Below, one piece after another: positions 23,902 through 36,825 of a stretch of DNA of 64,000 nucleotides. The translations under genes and the position numbers were made by a program. Location: the NCBI GenBank assembly GCA_024867545.1, contig JANFNE010000028.1:496001-560000 (forward strand), given 5' to 3'. The DNA is from Phytopythium helicoides (lineage: Eukaryota; Oomycota; Peronosporomycetes; Pythiales; Pythiaceae). The notes beneath the pieces were generated by a model. The model did no database searches. It saw only the letters and a list, made by a program, of their open reading frames with translations, and was not told the DNA's origin. Positions within the stretch are counted from its first letter, which is position 1. Every line of letters starts with the position of its first letter.

Positions 23902-26900
23902 ATGGCGGCGACGGACGGCCAAGCGCGGCTGGTGCGCGAGCTGCTGCGGGACCTGGAGGTCGACGCGGGTGACGTGATCCTGTTCGACCGCAAGTGCGCG
24001 GGCATGGGCGCGTACGGCGCCAGCATCTGCGCGTGCGCAAAGTTCTTCGGCCACACGCAGTGGGACCACAACGGCGTGGTGATCCGCGGCGAGGACGGCG
24101 AGCTGCTGCTGCTTGAGGCCGCCATTTCGGGCGTCAAGATGCGCCCGCTCGTCGACCGCATCCTGCGCAGCAACTCGCACGAGATCGCCGTCCGCAAGCT
24201 GCAGGTGCCGCGCACGCCAGAGTTCCGCGCGCGCGCGCTCCAGTTCGCGCACATGATCCGCGACAGCCCCTACGAGGACCGCCCGCAGCGATTCTTCAAC
24301 GCAGGAGTCAAGGTGCCCACGCGCATTGAGCGCGAGCGCCTTTTTGACGCGGTGGTCAGCAAGAAGAAGGCGCTCACCAAGCTCGAGAGCGACCTGGAGC
24401 ACCGCGACAAGATGCCGGACTTTGAGCGCAACGCGCTTGTCAAGGAGCGAGACCGCGTTGCGGAGCAGTACCACACGCTTGTGGGAGAGCTCAGCACCAA
24501 GGAGCGCTCCATGTTCGAGAACGAGGTCATCGCGCGTCCGCAAGAAGGAGGCAAGATGTTTTGCTCCCAGCTTGTGGCGGGACTGTACCAACACCTCGGA
24601 TTGTTGCTTCCGTACCCGTCAACAAACTCGTACCTGCCGAAACACTTCTCGCACAACGATGGCGGCGGGTATCTCAAATTGCAGCAGGATGCTACCTACC
24701 TGCCTGAGATTTCGCTTCGCCAGCGCCTTGAAGAGAATCATGCACGGTATCGTCGACTGGCTACTGATGCACAAACCAGAAGTCCGCAGTCTGGTAAGGA
24801 GATCAACACTATCGTGCGCTGCCTTCGCCGCCATCAGTTATTCCATACGCTGAGCGAGTCGCAGCTTGTTGAGATTGCGAAGAAGTTCCGCCGGCGCGCC
24901 TTCGCAGATGGAGAAGTGGTCTTTTACCAGGGGATGCCAGGCGACTACTTCTACATTATCGAGCAAGGCGAGTGTGAGGTGTACGTGGACTACGACCACT
25001 TGCGAAAGACGCAAGCCCCAGGAACGGAGGAGTCTGGAGACGCTGTGAAGAAACCAGTGGCGCTTCGTAAACGGAAGACGATCGCTTTACCTGAATTCCA
25101 CACACCATCAAGCATCGTGGGAAAGAACGAGCGCGTGTTGGTGGCGACAAACGGTCCTGGTAACGCGTTCGGAGAATCGGCGGTGATCTATGACACTCCT
25201 CGTCGCGCTACTTTGCGCGCAACGTCAGGTTCCGGTAGGCCTGCCCCTACGCTATCGGCACAAAGTACCACAAGATTCCCGACGCAGTCTTCGTCGTCAG
25301 CTTGGAACCAGGAAGCTCTGGTGGTGTGGCAACTTGACAAGCAATCATTCAAGGATATTGTCGAGGCGCACCCAGCGAGCCAAAAGTCTATGGATGAACA
25401 CGTGTTTCTGATGGACGCCATTTCGGACCACCCACTTTTCTCGGAGCTTGACGACCGCGCCAAGGCCATGGCTGTTCGCAAGTGCTTCCCACTTCGTGTG
25501 CGTGCGGGCACTACGATCTTGCGCCAAGGTGACTCGGGTGATTATTTCTACGTGATTGAATCTGGAAAGTGTGAGATTTCGCGAAAGAAACCACGCGCGA
25601 CTGCGCCATTTGTTGATCGAGTAATTGGGCGTGGTGCAAGCTTTGGAGAAGCTGCGTTGTTGTACAATAGTCGTCGTGGTGCGTCGGTCAAGGCTCTCGA
25701 AGATACAAAGATCTGGTGCATGGATCGAGCGTCGTTCCTGACCATCACCCGCAGCGGCTCAACGGCTTTGCATCAGCTGTTCCAGAAAGTCAGTAACACA
25801 ATCGTTGAAGGGTCTAGTGAATCGTTCGCGACAGAGAAAGACCTTCGTCGAATGCTTCGTGACCCCGAACAGCTAGTGCCAATTCAGCACAGCGCCAACT
25901 CCCCAAATATGATCGAGCAGCTGCAGAGGTCAAGACTGCCATCGAAGGAAGAATATGATCGTGCAGTGCAGCTTGCTCTAGCGTTGTTGCTCAACGACAG
26001 CTCTGGGCTAGTAAACTTTTCGCAGTTCGCCCACTTTCACATCGCTTTGGGTGCGTCGAACATCGATCAGCTGCTTCCCGAAGCCGCTTTCCGCATCCTC
26101 AAGCTGCTCGAGTCGAAGGGTGACGTAGGACCGATCTCAGCGGGGGGTGAGGAAGAGCAAGGTGCTATCAAACTGAGCGATATCCCTCGAGCTGTACGGA
26201 AATGGATCTCAACTAGTGACGCGCGCCCCGCATCTCTTCCTCTTCGGGATGCCGAAGCTGACGAGGAAGAGGCGTCTCCACGTGAGTTAGAGTTCTACGA
26301 GCACCTCTTTGATTTGCCTTCCAACCAGATTGGTGACCAGTATGTGACACACAACGACTTGGTGCGAGCTATTGCGGCAATTAGCGATGAACACGAAAGC
26401 AAAGAGGAAGACGTGGATGCGTTCAACGACAGCCATTACAGTCCTGACGTCAACGACGAGGAAACTATCAGGGCTAAAGCTGAGTTCCGAGCGTTCGTCT
26501 CAGCACTGAAGTCTGACATTCAAGCACTGCGCACAATCTGGCGCGCTGCTGAGTTGCATGCTCATGGCAGCGACCCTGACACGAACTTCGGCAACAGCAG
26601 CTTACTTTCGACGCGAATCTCAAATCTGGCTGGATCTCTGCGATCCGGCACAACCCAACGGGTGGAGACTGGGAGTACTTGAAGCCTGACTTTGAGGCTC
26701 GCACATTGCTGATCGGTGAAGCATTTGACGAAATCAACGAGTCGCTCGAAAACCAAAGAGTGACTGGTCAGTTGACGTCCTTAGTTGCTGCTATTGCAGC
26801 TGGTGGATTTGCTCGCACTGCGACTGCTCCTTTGGAGCGCCTCAAAATGTTGATGCAACTCGCTCCACCGAAATCGCCTGGTGTATCATCACCCTACGCT

Positions 26901-27740
26901 TCGACAACGCGCGGATTCTTGAACATGATCAAGCTTGGTGGTGTACGAGGCGCTTTCAGCGGCAACTTAACTCATTGTTTGTGGGTGATTCCGTCACTGC
27001 CGACCAAGTTTCTGTTGTGCGACTTTTATCGACACCAGCTGAATCAAATTGTGACGTCAAAGTCGGCTCTGAAAGACGGCGACAGTGTCCCTCGATTGCC
27101 TTCGCCTGATCTGACGAATTTGATTGCTGGTGGTCTTGCCGGGCTCACTGCAAATTGTTTGTTCTATCCCCTCGATGTCATCCGCGGGCGGCTGAGCACG
27201 CAGCAGTATCTGAGCGCCGACCGCCAATACCGAGGAATTGCGGACTGCGCTCGTGCTATTCATCGTGAAGGTAATGGGTTGCGCGCTTTCTATCGCGGCT
27301 TCTTGCCTGCGTCGCTAGGCGTGTTCACGTACATTGGCTGCAACTACTCCATCTACGAGTCGCTACGCCCCGTGTTCATTCTGTACGACACCGACTCTGC
27401 CGGTCCAAACAGTGCTCAGCAGCTGGGCCATCCAAGCATCCCCGGTCAAATCCTGTGCGCGACAACCGCGTCACTAACGTCACAGTTCCTGTCGTACCCG
27501 TTCGATGTTGTGCGTCGGCGCCTACAACTTCAGGGGACGTGGCATCAGTCGGTGGAGTTTCCGACGTACACCTCCGCGTGGGACTGTGCTGTTCAGTCTG
27601 TCCGTGATGACCCTGCGCAGCGATGGAAGGTGCGTGGATTGTATCGCGGTGTGGTTGTAAACGCACTCAAGGCGCTGCCGTCCGCGGTGATTTCTTTTTT
27701 GAGCTACGAGAAGCTGCGCGAAATCAAGGACGAGCTGTAA
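23902..27740 (+). CDS. Fusion: papain-like (permuted NlpC/P60) - two cNMP-binding - mitochondrial carrier
   Basis: Residues 1-260 look like a permuted NlpC/P60-type papain fold: GDVILFDR, then catalytic-His context WDHNGVVI, then FCSQLVAGLY with the Cys. Two cyclic-nucleotide-binding domains follow (about 310-480 and 510-640), with phosphate-cassette motifs FGESAVIYDTPRRAT and FGEAALLYNSRRGAS. Next come EF-hand-like segments (LLNDSSGLVNFSQF). After a one-base break near 26630 a full mitochondrial carrier follows, with three signatures: TAPLERLK, YPLDVIRGR and YPFDVVRRR. The carrier has no ATG before its first helix, and the shifted frame upstream reads HNPTGGDWEYLKPDFEAR, so I read one protein of about 1,280 residues. 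If the break is real, a 926-residue protein ends at 26682. Confidence 0.7.
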
Positions 27741-27866
27741 CCAAATGCGATTTAATTTATGCCGTGTTGACAACCTGCACGTTCGTATGTTGCTTGTATT
27801 GTACCGCTTGTCCGATGCGCACATGTGATCCTCAAAATCCCGCGAGTCGAATCGAGCTGCGGGAGC

Positions 27867-30800
27867 CTACGCGTGCTCGCCGCGGATTTTTCGCTCAATA
27901 TTTTCGAGCTCTACGCCTAGACGTCCGAGCGATGACAGCGAGTTGTTGTACACTCCACCAGCTCCAAGGTGCGCAGCGAGCTGTTTGGTCGAGCTGCGTC
28001 GTGAAGGCGATGTGACGGCGTTGTTGTTGGGAGCCATAGAACTTGGCCGCTTCTTGATTGGACTCGAGTACGTACTGCCAACCCGAGGGCCGCTCACGTG
28101 CTTTGGGGATCCTAACACCTCTCGCCAGTCATCTGTAGCACGCCGTGATTTATGTGGTGACTGCAGCCTGTGCTCCTTTTCTCGATGTCTGTGCACCTCC
28201 TGCTCTTGCTGCAAGGCGTCCCCGACACTCGACACTGTGTCGCGCATCACCTCAGACACGCGCACCGACTCGTTCAACAGGCGCAAGCACTTGCGCTCAA
28301 CGTCGTCGACCCATCGTGGCCGATTGACATCACCTGTGCTCAAGCGAATCATGGCCGACTGCCAGGCATCACCATAGTGCTTGTGAAGCTCTTTGGATTG
28401 AGCGAGGAACTTGTTCCACCGCTCTGTCACCAACTCCATGCGGCCGATATACTCGTCAAGTTGAACGGCGAGCGCAGCAGTCTCCGCACTAGCTGCAGGG
28501 TCCTCGCCCCTCGCTAGGTCACTCTCTGACCAGCGCTGGTAGGTAGCGTTGATCATGAATTGTGTCTGCTCAAGCTGCTCTAGAAGGGTTTGCTTGACTT
28601 CACCCATGGACACCCGGCGCTGCAGTTGCTGCGTGTACTTCATGAGCGCCCCCTTGTAGTACTCAATGTCGGCATTCCGTTCAGCAATGGCCTTCTTATA
28701 CACGTCGATGGCTGCCAGCAGCTCTTTGTTCTCACGTACAGCGCGCATATACTGCTTCCGCGAGTGTTCAGCGGCCCGCCGGCGCTCTTGCAATTCATCA
28801 TACAGCAGTCGGTTGCTCTCCTTCAGGTCGTGGTAGTCTCTCTCCCACTCAGTGCGAGATGTGCTTCGGTCACGAGATAACTTCTCCGCATCGTGCTTTG
28901 CTTGAGCGAGCGAGTTTTCGCTCACACTAAGGCGTTCTTGCAGGCGACTGAGCTCACTTTGCATTTCTCGCCGCTCAGCCTCTTTCTCCACGCGGAGTTT
29001 CTCATATCGAGACGCCCAAGTCTGCTCAACACTCCGCTTCTCGTCTTTGGAGTGGAAAGTTGAAAACTGAAGGGATTCGAGTTTGCTCTGACTGGATTGC
29101 AGGCGCGATGACAAGCGATCCAATTGCGCACTCATTGAATTCATCTGCTGCTGGGATTCAGCTTGTAGGCGCGACGCATCGGACTTGAACTCGCTGTATC
29201 CGAGATAAGCAATGAATAATTAGAAGGTGTCGCTCAAATATCTCAGCGGGGAAAGCATTACATTCTTACCGTTGAACCGCAGCAATTGCCTCACGAACAG
29301 ACAGGGCCATTGAGTTCGGACCACGCCCTCGTGTCTGGTCATCGGCCGAAACGAAATATCGCAACTCTTGAGCAACGGCATCCATTTCCTTCACCAGCGA
29401 AGCGTGCTGGGTCTCCATATCACGCTGTGCACGCTCAGCAGCCTCTGCTCGTCCTCCGTTCTTGCTGCAGCGACGCAAGCAACTCGCTCTTCTCCTTCGT
29501 AAAACGAGCGACAGTGTCATTTTGCTGCTGTAGTTTAGCATTCTCCGTCATAGATGCCGCAACCCGCGCTTCTGCAAGCTGCCGCTCAAGCTCTTGCGAA
29601 TCAGCTGATTTCCTTGCCAGTTCGTCTTCAAGATCCCGAACGCGTGCCTGAAACTCTTGAGATTTCGCCGTTTCTTCACCCAGCTTGTCTTCACATGCGT
29701 GGAAGTTTTGCTCTAGCGTATCAAGCGCATGCTGGAAGTCAACGAGCTCTGCCCGAAGATTCTGATTATCTTGCTCAATCGCGTGCCGCTCTCGTTCAAG
29801 TGCGGCTAGGCGCTCGTTTGAGGACTGCTGACTCCGAGCAGCTGCTTGCTGTCTCTGCTCGTCTAAGGATTTGATCTGCTCATTGGCTTGCTGAACGCGG
29901 ACTTCGAGAGTCTTCACAGCAAGTTCGTGCTCGGCTGACGATTTCCGCCACTGGCGCACTTCGCCTTCAAGACGATGAACTATCTCCGCAGCCTTCTCCT
30001 TTTCTTCCCGGTAGCTATCAATCGACTTGGCTTGCTCTTCGCACTGGGCTTCCAACTTTGCATTCTGCAGACGGAAGCGCTCAGCATCCCCGGCCATCTG
30101 CTGCAGCTCATTGCCAAGCCGCTCGATTTCCGACTGGAGGCGAGTGCGTTCTTGCTTGACGCTCTCCGTCTCCATCGCAAGCCGATCACGGTCAAAGTGC
30201 GTCTTTTGATGGTCTGTCAGTAGGCGTGTGTGCTCCGCTCGGTACTTGTCACTTTCTTCTCGCAGCTGTCGCAATTGGGTCTGCACCTCCTCTTCCATCC
30301 GCTTCATTTTGTTCTGATACCGCGCATCCATCGCTTCCTTTTCCTTCATCAGAGACTCGATCTGGAGTTTGGAGGAGGTCAGCTGCTCTTCGCGCTGCCG
30401 CGCAAGCCCACGCCAATGGTCCAGCTCCACCGACGCCTTGGCCTGCACAATTTCAAGCTGCTGCTCCACCTTCCTCCGCTCAAGCTCCAATGTTGACTCT
30501 GCATCCTGTTGAGCTCGGCTCCTGGATTCTTCCATCTCCTTCATCTTGCTCGTCAGACTGGCAATTGTGTCCTGGTGCTGTGCGATCTCCGACTCGAGCT
30601 CTCGGGCTCGCGCGGCCGCAGCATGTTCGCTCTCCACCGCCCTTTCAAGTTCTCTGCGCCACTTGTCCACTAGGTCGGCATCGACTCTTCTCCTTCTTTT
30701 TGACCGAGAACCCCTGCTCCAGCTCTGCCGCAAGCCGCGCGTTCTCCTCCTTGGCGGCGTTCAGCTGCGCCGTGAGCACGTCGATGGCCTCTGTGGCGCG

Positions 30801-31053
30801 GATCATGGCGAAGTTGCGCTGCTTGATGTCGTGCTCTCGCTCCTCCAGCGCGATGCGGAGCTGCGCGATCTCGCTCTCCAGGTCCTCGCCCGCGAAGTCC
30901 GTGCCCTGCTTGACGCGCAGCAGTCGCTCCTCCAGGTAGTTGATGCGCAGCGCCTGGTTGAAGTTGTCCATAAGCAGCTTCTCGCGCTCAGGCCTGCTGC
31001 TCGCGCAGCAGCGTCGAGTTGGCCGCCGCCGCGCCGTCCACCGGCGACTGCAT
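27867..31053 (-). CDS. CM1-domain centrosomin-like coiled-coil protein
   Basis: The N-terminus from MQSPVDGAAAANSTLLREQ runs into MDNFNQALRINYLEERLL. This matches the CM1 (Cnn_1N) motif of centrosomin, CDK5RAP2 and Spc110/Mto1 relatives, which binds and activates the gamma-tubulin ring complex. Nearly all the remaining 1,000 residues are heptad coiled coil rich in Glu, Gln, Arg and Lys. The last 120 are basic and Ser-rich (SPIKKRPSSM). One intron fits at 29194-29269. One-base breaks lie near 30990, 30700 and 29455. It converges with the carrier gene 127 bp away. I infer a centrosome or basal-body protein that anchors gamma-tubulin. Confidence 0.7.
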
Positions 31054-31387
31054 CTCTCCTCTTCAATCACGCCGCTCTCGCCTCCCAGAGCGCCGAAGGG
31101 CCACGAGTGGCACCTCCACGCAACGCCCAGCGCCTCGCGAGTCGTGTCGCCCCACTCCAATGGGCGCCGCGCTCGCCTGAAGCGCGAAACGAGCGTCGCC
31201 ACACGCCAGTCGACCGCTCGGCGTTTCAACGCCGTAACAACCGGTCGCGGGGGAAAATGCCTGCTCAAAAATTCAAAGAGACTAAAGTGTAATTTTCAAT
31301 ATGTATACAATTTGTATATGTAAATACTACTTGTCATTTGAGTTCTCATTTCTCATTTCGCGCAGCTTGACCGTGTTGAAGTGGATG
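31054..31387. other. Intergenic with single CCAAT box
   Basis: A CCAAT followed by GGGCGCC lies at 31157-31161, about 105 bp upstream of the CM1 gene start. The part near 31290-31350 is AT-rich and is the 3' flank of the TTLL9-like gene. Confidence 0.45.
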
Positions 31388-32832
<1,445 letters not shown>

Positions 32833-35200
32833 ATGGCGGACGCTGATGCGGTGGTGCTCTCGGCGCTGCAGCAGAGCGGCTGGTGCGCGTTTGCTGGCGT
32901 TGAGAGGTGGCTCGCGGCCTTCTGCTCACCGAGGGCTAACGGCCGGTGTCTTTTGCAGCGTCGACTCGGCCGTGGACGCGAGTTCCTGGGCGGTGCGCGA
33001 GCTTTCGTTCGAGGCGCTGACCGCGATCGTGCACCGGTGCCTGCTGCGCATCCAAGAGGCGGACGAGGCCATCGACTTTGGGCTCTTGGAGCAGTTCGAG
33101 CCGGTCAAGGGCGTCGCAGCGCGCCACCGGCTCGGATCCAGGCTCGCGGGGCTTCTCAAGGTAGCGGAAGGCAGGCGGGTCGTTGCAGTGGCTGGGGGCG
33201 TGCTAAACGCTGCGTGAGCAGGAGCTAGGGTATGCTGGAGACTGCGGATACAACAACTTTCTGTACCCGAGTGAGAAGGAGACACGCAGTATTCTGTCCT
33301 GGCTTGTGGGGAAGCTGCCTCGTGGTCGGGTAGACGAAGAACCCAAGCTCCCAGAGATTCAAAACCACACCGAGGTCGTCCACAGCAAGCATCAGGTGGA
33401 CGACCTGCTTGACGGGTACGATGAGTCGACGGTGACTACAAGCATACTTTCTGTTGCTTCCATCTTCTCGTCTTGGAAGCAGGAAAGCACGCTCCACTTC
33501 CTGCCCAGTCGCCACGTCCGGAATCTGCGAGGTCATCAACTCCTCCAAACGGTGACAGCGCCAGTCACCCTCCCCTGGACGCACCAATATTCAAGCTCAA
33601 TGTCATCGCCACAAGGTAAAGTCCGTAAATTTTGTTGAGATCTAGCTGTGGCTTCAGATTCATTTCTGTCATGTCGGCATCACGAAAGTAGGGCTCTTTG
33701 AAAATGTCCCGAACGAGGCACTTCGCGTGGCGTCGCTTCTGGAAGCTGTCAGTGCACATGCAACACGCTCAAGCAGTTCATCCGAGATCGTTCAAATCGA
33801 TGCTCTAGCAATTGCAAATGATACGGCATTATTGGAGGTAGGTGATGTGGTTACTTCGAAGTACTAAACGAAGTAAGCGCAAGCTAATAGCCAGAAATAT
33901 GCGAACAGGAAGCGAGAGCTGGAGCACTTCAGAGGAAATCCCAGAGCTCTTGCCCGCAATTGCCATCCAAAACAGACAAGCACAATATTCCTCCAACCAG
34001 TAGTGTTCGGTCTGGCGATGATGGTGATGTAATTGCTTCTCAAGCAACTAACATCGCACAGACTGAAATCGATACATCGAACAGCAGCTCACAGGTCAGG
34101 GTGCCTGCATTTTGGTCTACAGATATATTCCTCTGTCCTAATATTGATTGTTTGATCCCCAACCCAGAATCAGGAGAGCGAGAGAAAGGAAGACAATGGA
34201 GCAGTAATCGAGGAGATGCAAACTCAGTCGGAGAAGACCCAGCGAAGAATCTCATCGATGAAAAAGGTTATCGCAAAGGACCGTGCAAAGCTTCAGCAGA
34301 CACAGCAACATATTGCGGATCTTGAGAAATCCAAACCTGCTCTAGAAAAGACACTTGCCACCGAGAAAAAGCTGCTAAGCATGCTGCCAGCAGCCGAAGA
34401 AAATGTAGTCAAGCTAGAGTCTCTCTGCGGGAAGGCTCAACAAAAGCTGGAGGAGCTAGCTCGCGAGTGGGAACAAACCCGATCACCACTGCTGAAAGAG
34501 CGAGAAGGAGCTCCTTGCCAATTTGGGCCAATCTAGGTGCCCAAGCCCGAGGTCGACAGTTGATAGCTGAGATGAAAACTTTCCGATCGGAGATGTACTC
34601 GATTGCAGAGTCGATCCAGGAGAAAACCCAAGCGCTCGCTGCACTTGAGAAAGCTATATGCCGCTGCACGATCCTCAAATAAGAATCAACAAACTCGCAA
34701 CAGCTACACCGCCCGCATCATGGACATCATTAAACAAGTACACAAGCAGAAGCAAGACATTGCAAAAATCATTGACGACATCACGTTGGTGCAAAAGCAG
34801 CTCAACGTGTCAGCGGAGAAGCTAAAGCGGAGCGAGGCCTGTAGCAGAAGACAAACTCTTCTCCGCTGCTTCCAAAAAGCTGCAAAGCAATAGTAGCAGC
34901 AGCGGGCTGTCGCTTGGAGTGGGGTTTTCTTCTAGCAAAGAGCCAGCTGCGAACGCAGCAGCCTACATCGACTGCTACCGCAAGTTCACGCAAGTGCGCG
35001 AGCTTTTTGAGGAACTACTCGGTGTCATCGGAGATGTTGGCAAGAAGGAGAACGGAGTTCGGGACCTGACCAACTGGATTGCGCAGCTTGAAGCGCGTGA
35101 CAGCAGCCGACACGTAGACAAGGTGCTAGCGGATCTGGATGCCGTCCGGCTTGAGAATGCTGCTTTGAACGAGCAGTTGCGGGCTGGCAACACTCCATAG
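32833..35200 (+). CDS. CCDC22: CCDC22 homologue (CCC complex)
   Basis: CCDC22 joins CCDC93 and COMMD proteins in the CCC complex that works with Retriever in endosomal recycling. The N-terminal CH/NN-like domain (MADADAVVLSALQQSGW...) and the diagnostic ELGYAGDCGYNNFLYPSEKE block are clear. The SSWKQESTLHFLPS helix follows, and the C-terminal coiled coils end with YTARIMDIIKQVHKQKQDI, AAYIDCYRKFTQVRELFEEL and VRLENAALNEQL. Introns fit at 32907-32958 and 33161-33221; others lie between 33630 and 34180 but are not resolved. Frame breaks lie near 33500, 34520, 34652 and 34838. The ends are secure. Confidence 0.85.
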
Positions 35201-35264
35201 CGGTTTGCGTATGGTCATGAAAATCCATACTCTTAGTGTAGCCAGGGAATTGGTGATATAGCGA

Positions 35265-36284
35265 GTGAGTGATGGCAACAGATCGGCAATAAACGGACCT
35301 GATACCGATGACAAATTTGCTGGCGCAGGCTATTTGGCTTCATTTCTCAACAAAGTACCAGGCAGTATTTTACAAAAAATCACTGACGACATTGACATGA
35401 TAGCAAGTCTCACAATAAATAGCCATGACCGTGTGAAGAAGCATTGCTTTCTAGCCCTGGCATATCTCGCGCGCAAGCCTACTAACCGAAACCAGATCCT
35501 TTCGACCGCTACTATATCCTCAGCAGTATGCGCCATCCGAGCACCAAATTCGAGGCTCCACAATCTGCACACCTCGGTGGTGCTTCTAATCTCGAGCCTC
35601 TCTGTTGGTGAAGAAAGTACAGTTGCAGCAGCGGGGGCGATTGGTGCTCTCATTTGGTGGATAAGAGATAAACTGTCATACGATAAAGGCAAAGCTATCT
35701 CAGCGCTGACAAATATTGAAGGGCACTCGTTGGCGAGCAAAGCGCTCATTGCGCCGTGCGGTGGGATTGAATCTCTCAGTGCACTTGTGCGGAGTAATGA
35801 GCAAAGGTTACGAATGGTGACATTATTTGCTTTGATCGTGATGTCGGTCAACTCCAACGATAACAAACAAAAATTCGCGCCTGGTATCATTTCTGACTTA
35901 ATTGGCATCCTGCGGCGTGAGAACGGCGTAAACAACATAATGTTCAAGTGTCGAACGGTGGCTCTACTCAAGATACTTGCAGTCGACTCCAATAATGAGA
36001 AACGTATCGTAGCTGCGGGTGCAGTTAAACCAAAAGTAGCGTTGATCCTCAGTGAGCACCTTGATATTTCGCGGTTAGCAATTGACGCTCTGCAGAATTT
36101 GTCTGTTGCTCCACAACATGATAGGATCATTGCAACAGCAAGCGGATGCATTGATGCACTGCTTCTACGAGCGCGAGGGGGTGATGGCAGGCTGTCTCGT
36201 TCCGCTCTGAAAACGTTGATGAATTTGTCAATTCGATGCGGCGACAATTACGAGGCAATTGCTGAATTGGAGCTGATACAATGA
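35265..36284 (+). CDS. Armadillo-repeat paralogue, truncated at both ends
   Basis: This is one open frame of 339 residues, aligning by eye to about residues 310-620 of the 677-residue armadillo protein at 20522-22555 (here HCFLALAYLARKPTNRNQIL, there HCFKSLAYLARNPVNRRRIQ). It starts in the middle of a repeat array and ends abruptly after MNLSIRCGDNYEAIAEL, so it lacks both ends. It lies 64 bp after CCDC22 with no clear promoter. It may be a gene fragment or a shortened functional copy. The frame has stayed open, which argues for recent duplication or some constraint. Confidence 0.6.
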   Translation: MSDGNRSAINGPDTDDKFAGAGYLASFLNKVPGSILQKITDDIDMIASLTINSHDRVKKHCFLALAYLARKPTNRNQILSTATISSAVCAIRAPNSRLHNLHTSVVLLISSLSVGEESTVAAAGAIGALIWWIRDKLSYDKGKAISALTNIEGHSLASKALIAPCGGIESLSALVRSNEQRLRMVTLFALIVMSVNSNDNKQKFAPGIISDLIGILRRENGVNNIMFKCRTVALLKILAVDSNNEKRIVAAGAVKPKVALILSEHLDISRLAIDALQNLSVAPQHDRIIATASGCIDALLLRARGGDGRLSRSALKTLMNLSIRCGDNYEAIAELELIQ

Positions 36285-36825
36285 TGACAGCTCAGAAAAA
36301 CAATGGTCAACAGATGCGCATACTGCGTCTCTGATGGTCGTGCTTATCCCAATCAAGATATCGATTGTGTAGGCTGGTGAAGCTTCCCATGTCGTCAGTT
36401 TGTCAGAGAGCTTAGACGTTGGTCCTGGTGCTAGCAATCGTTGTGAAATGCTGAACAAAACCAACTGCCTACAAAGCTGAGAGGGCCATCGATACTTGTC
36501 AGACTTTTTGGGTCGGCAAGGACGATAGCAATGTCAAACCAAAAGATTTGCAACTATTGCCACCACGACCGTTGAAATCCAGGCTTTGCTGACCGCTTTC
36601 AGGTTTGAAAGAGTTTCAAAATGCATTGCCGCTCCAGCATCAACCGTATTTTTTCGTCACGAACAGCGAACATTTTGTTCCAAAGCCCAAGAACTCGAGC
36701 GTACCCATTGGAGCTCCTAGTGATGAGCATTGAGCAGCTGCGGTGCCCTGGGCATAGACGGACGAAACATGCTGTGCACGAGGGTCCAGCTTCTACAGTT
36801 CCCAACTTGCATCGCCAGCACCAGA
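36285..36825. other. Intergenic within the armadillo/kinase cluster
   Basis: This is AT-rich with no supported gene. It may include remnants of the missing ends of the upstream armadillo copy; I could not identify any. Confidence 0.35.

Noticed and set aside
26679..27740. Independent mitochondrial carrier gene starting at a TTG
   Set aside because: No ATG precedes the first transmembrane signature and the upstream frame remains coding-like, so fusion through a one-base error is more likely.
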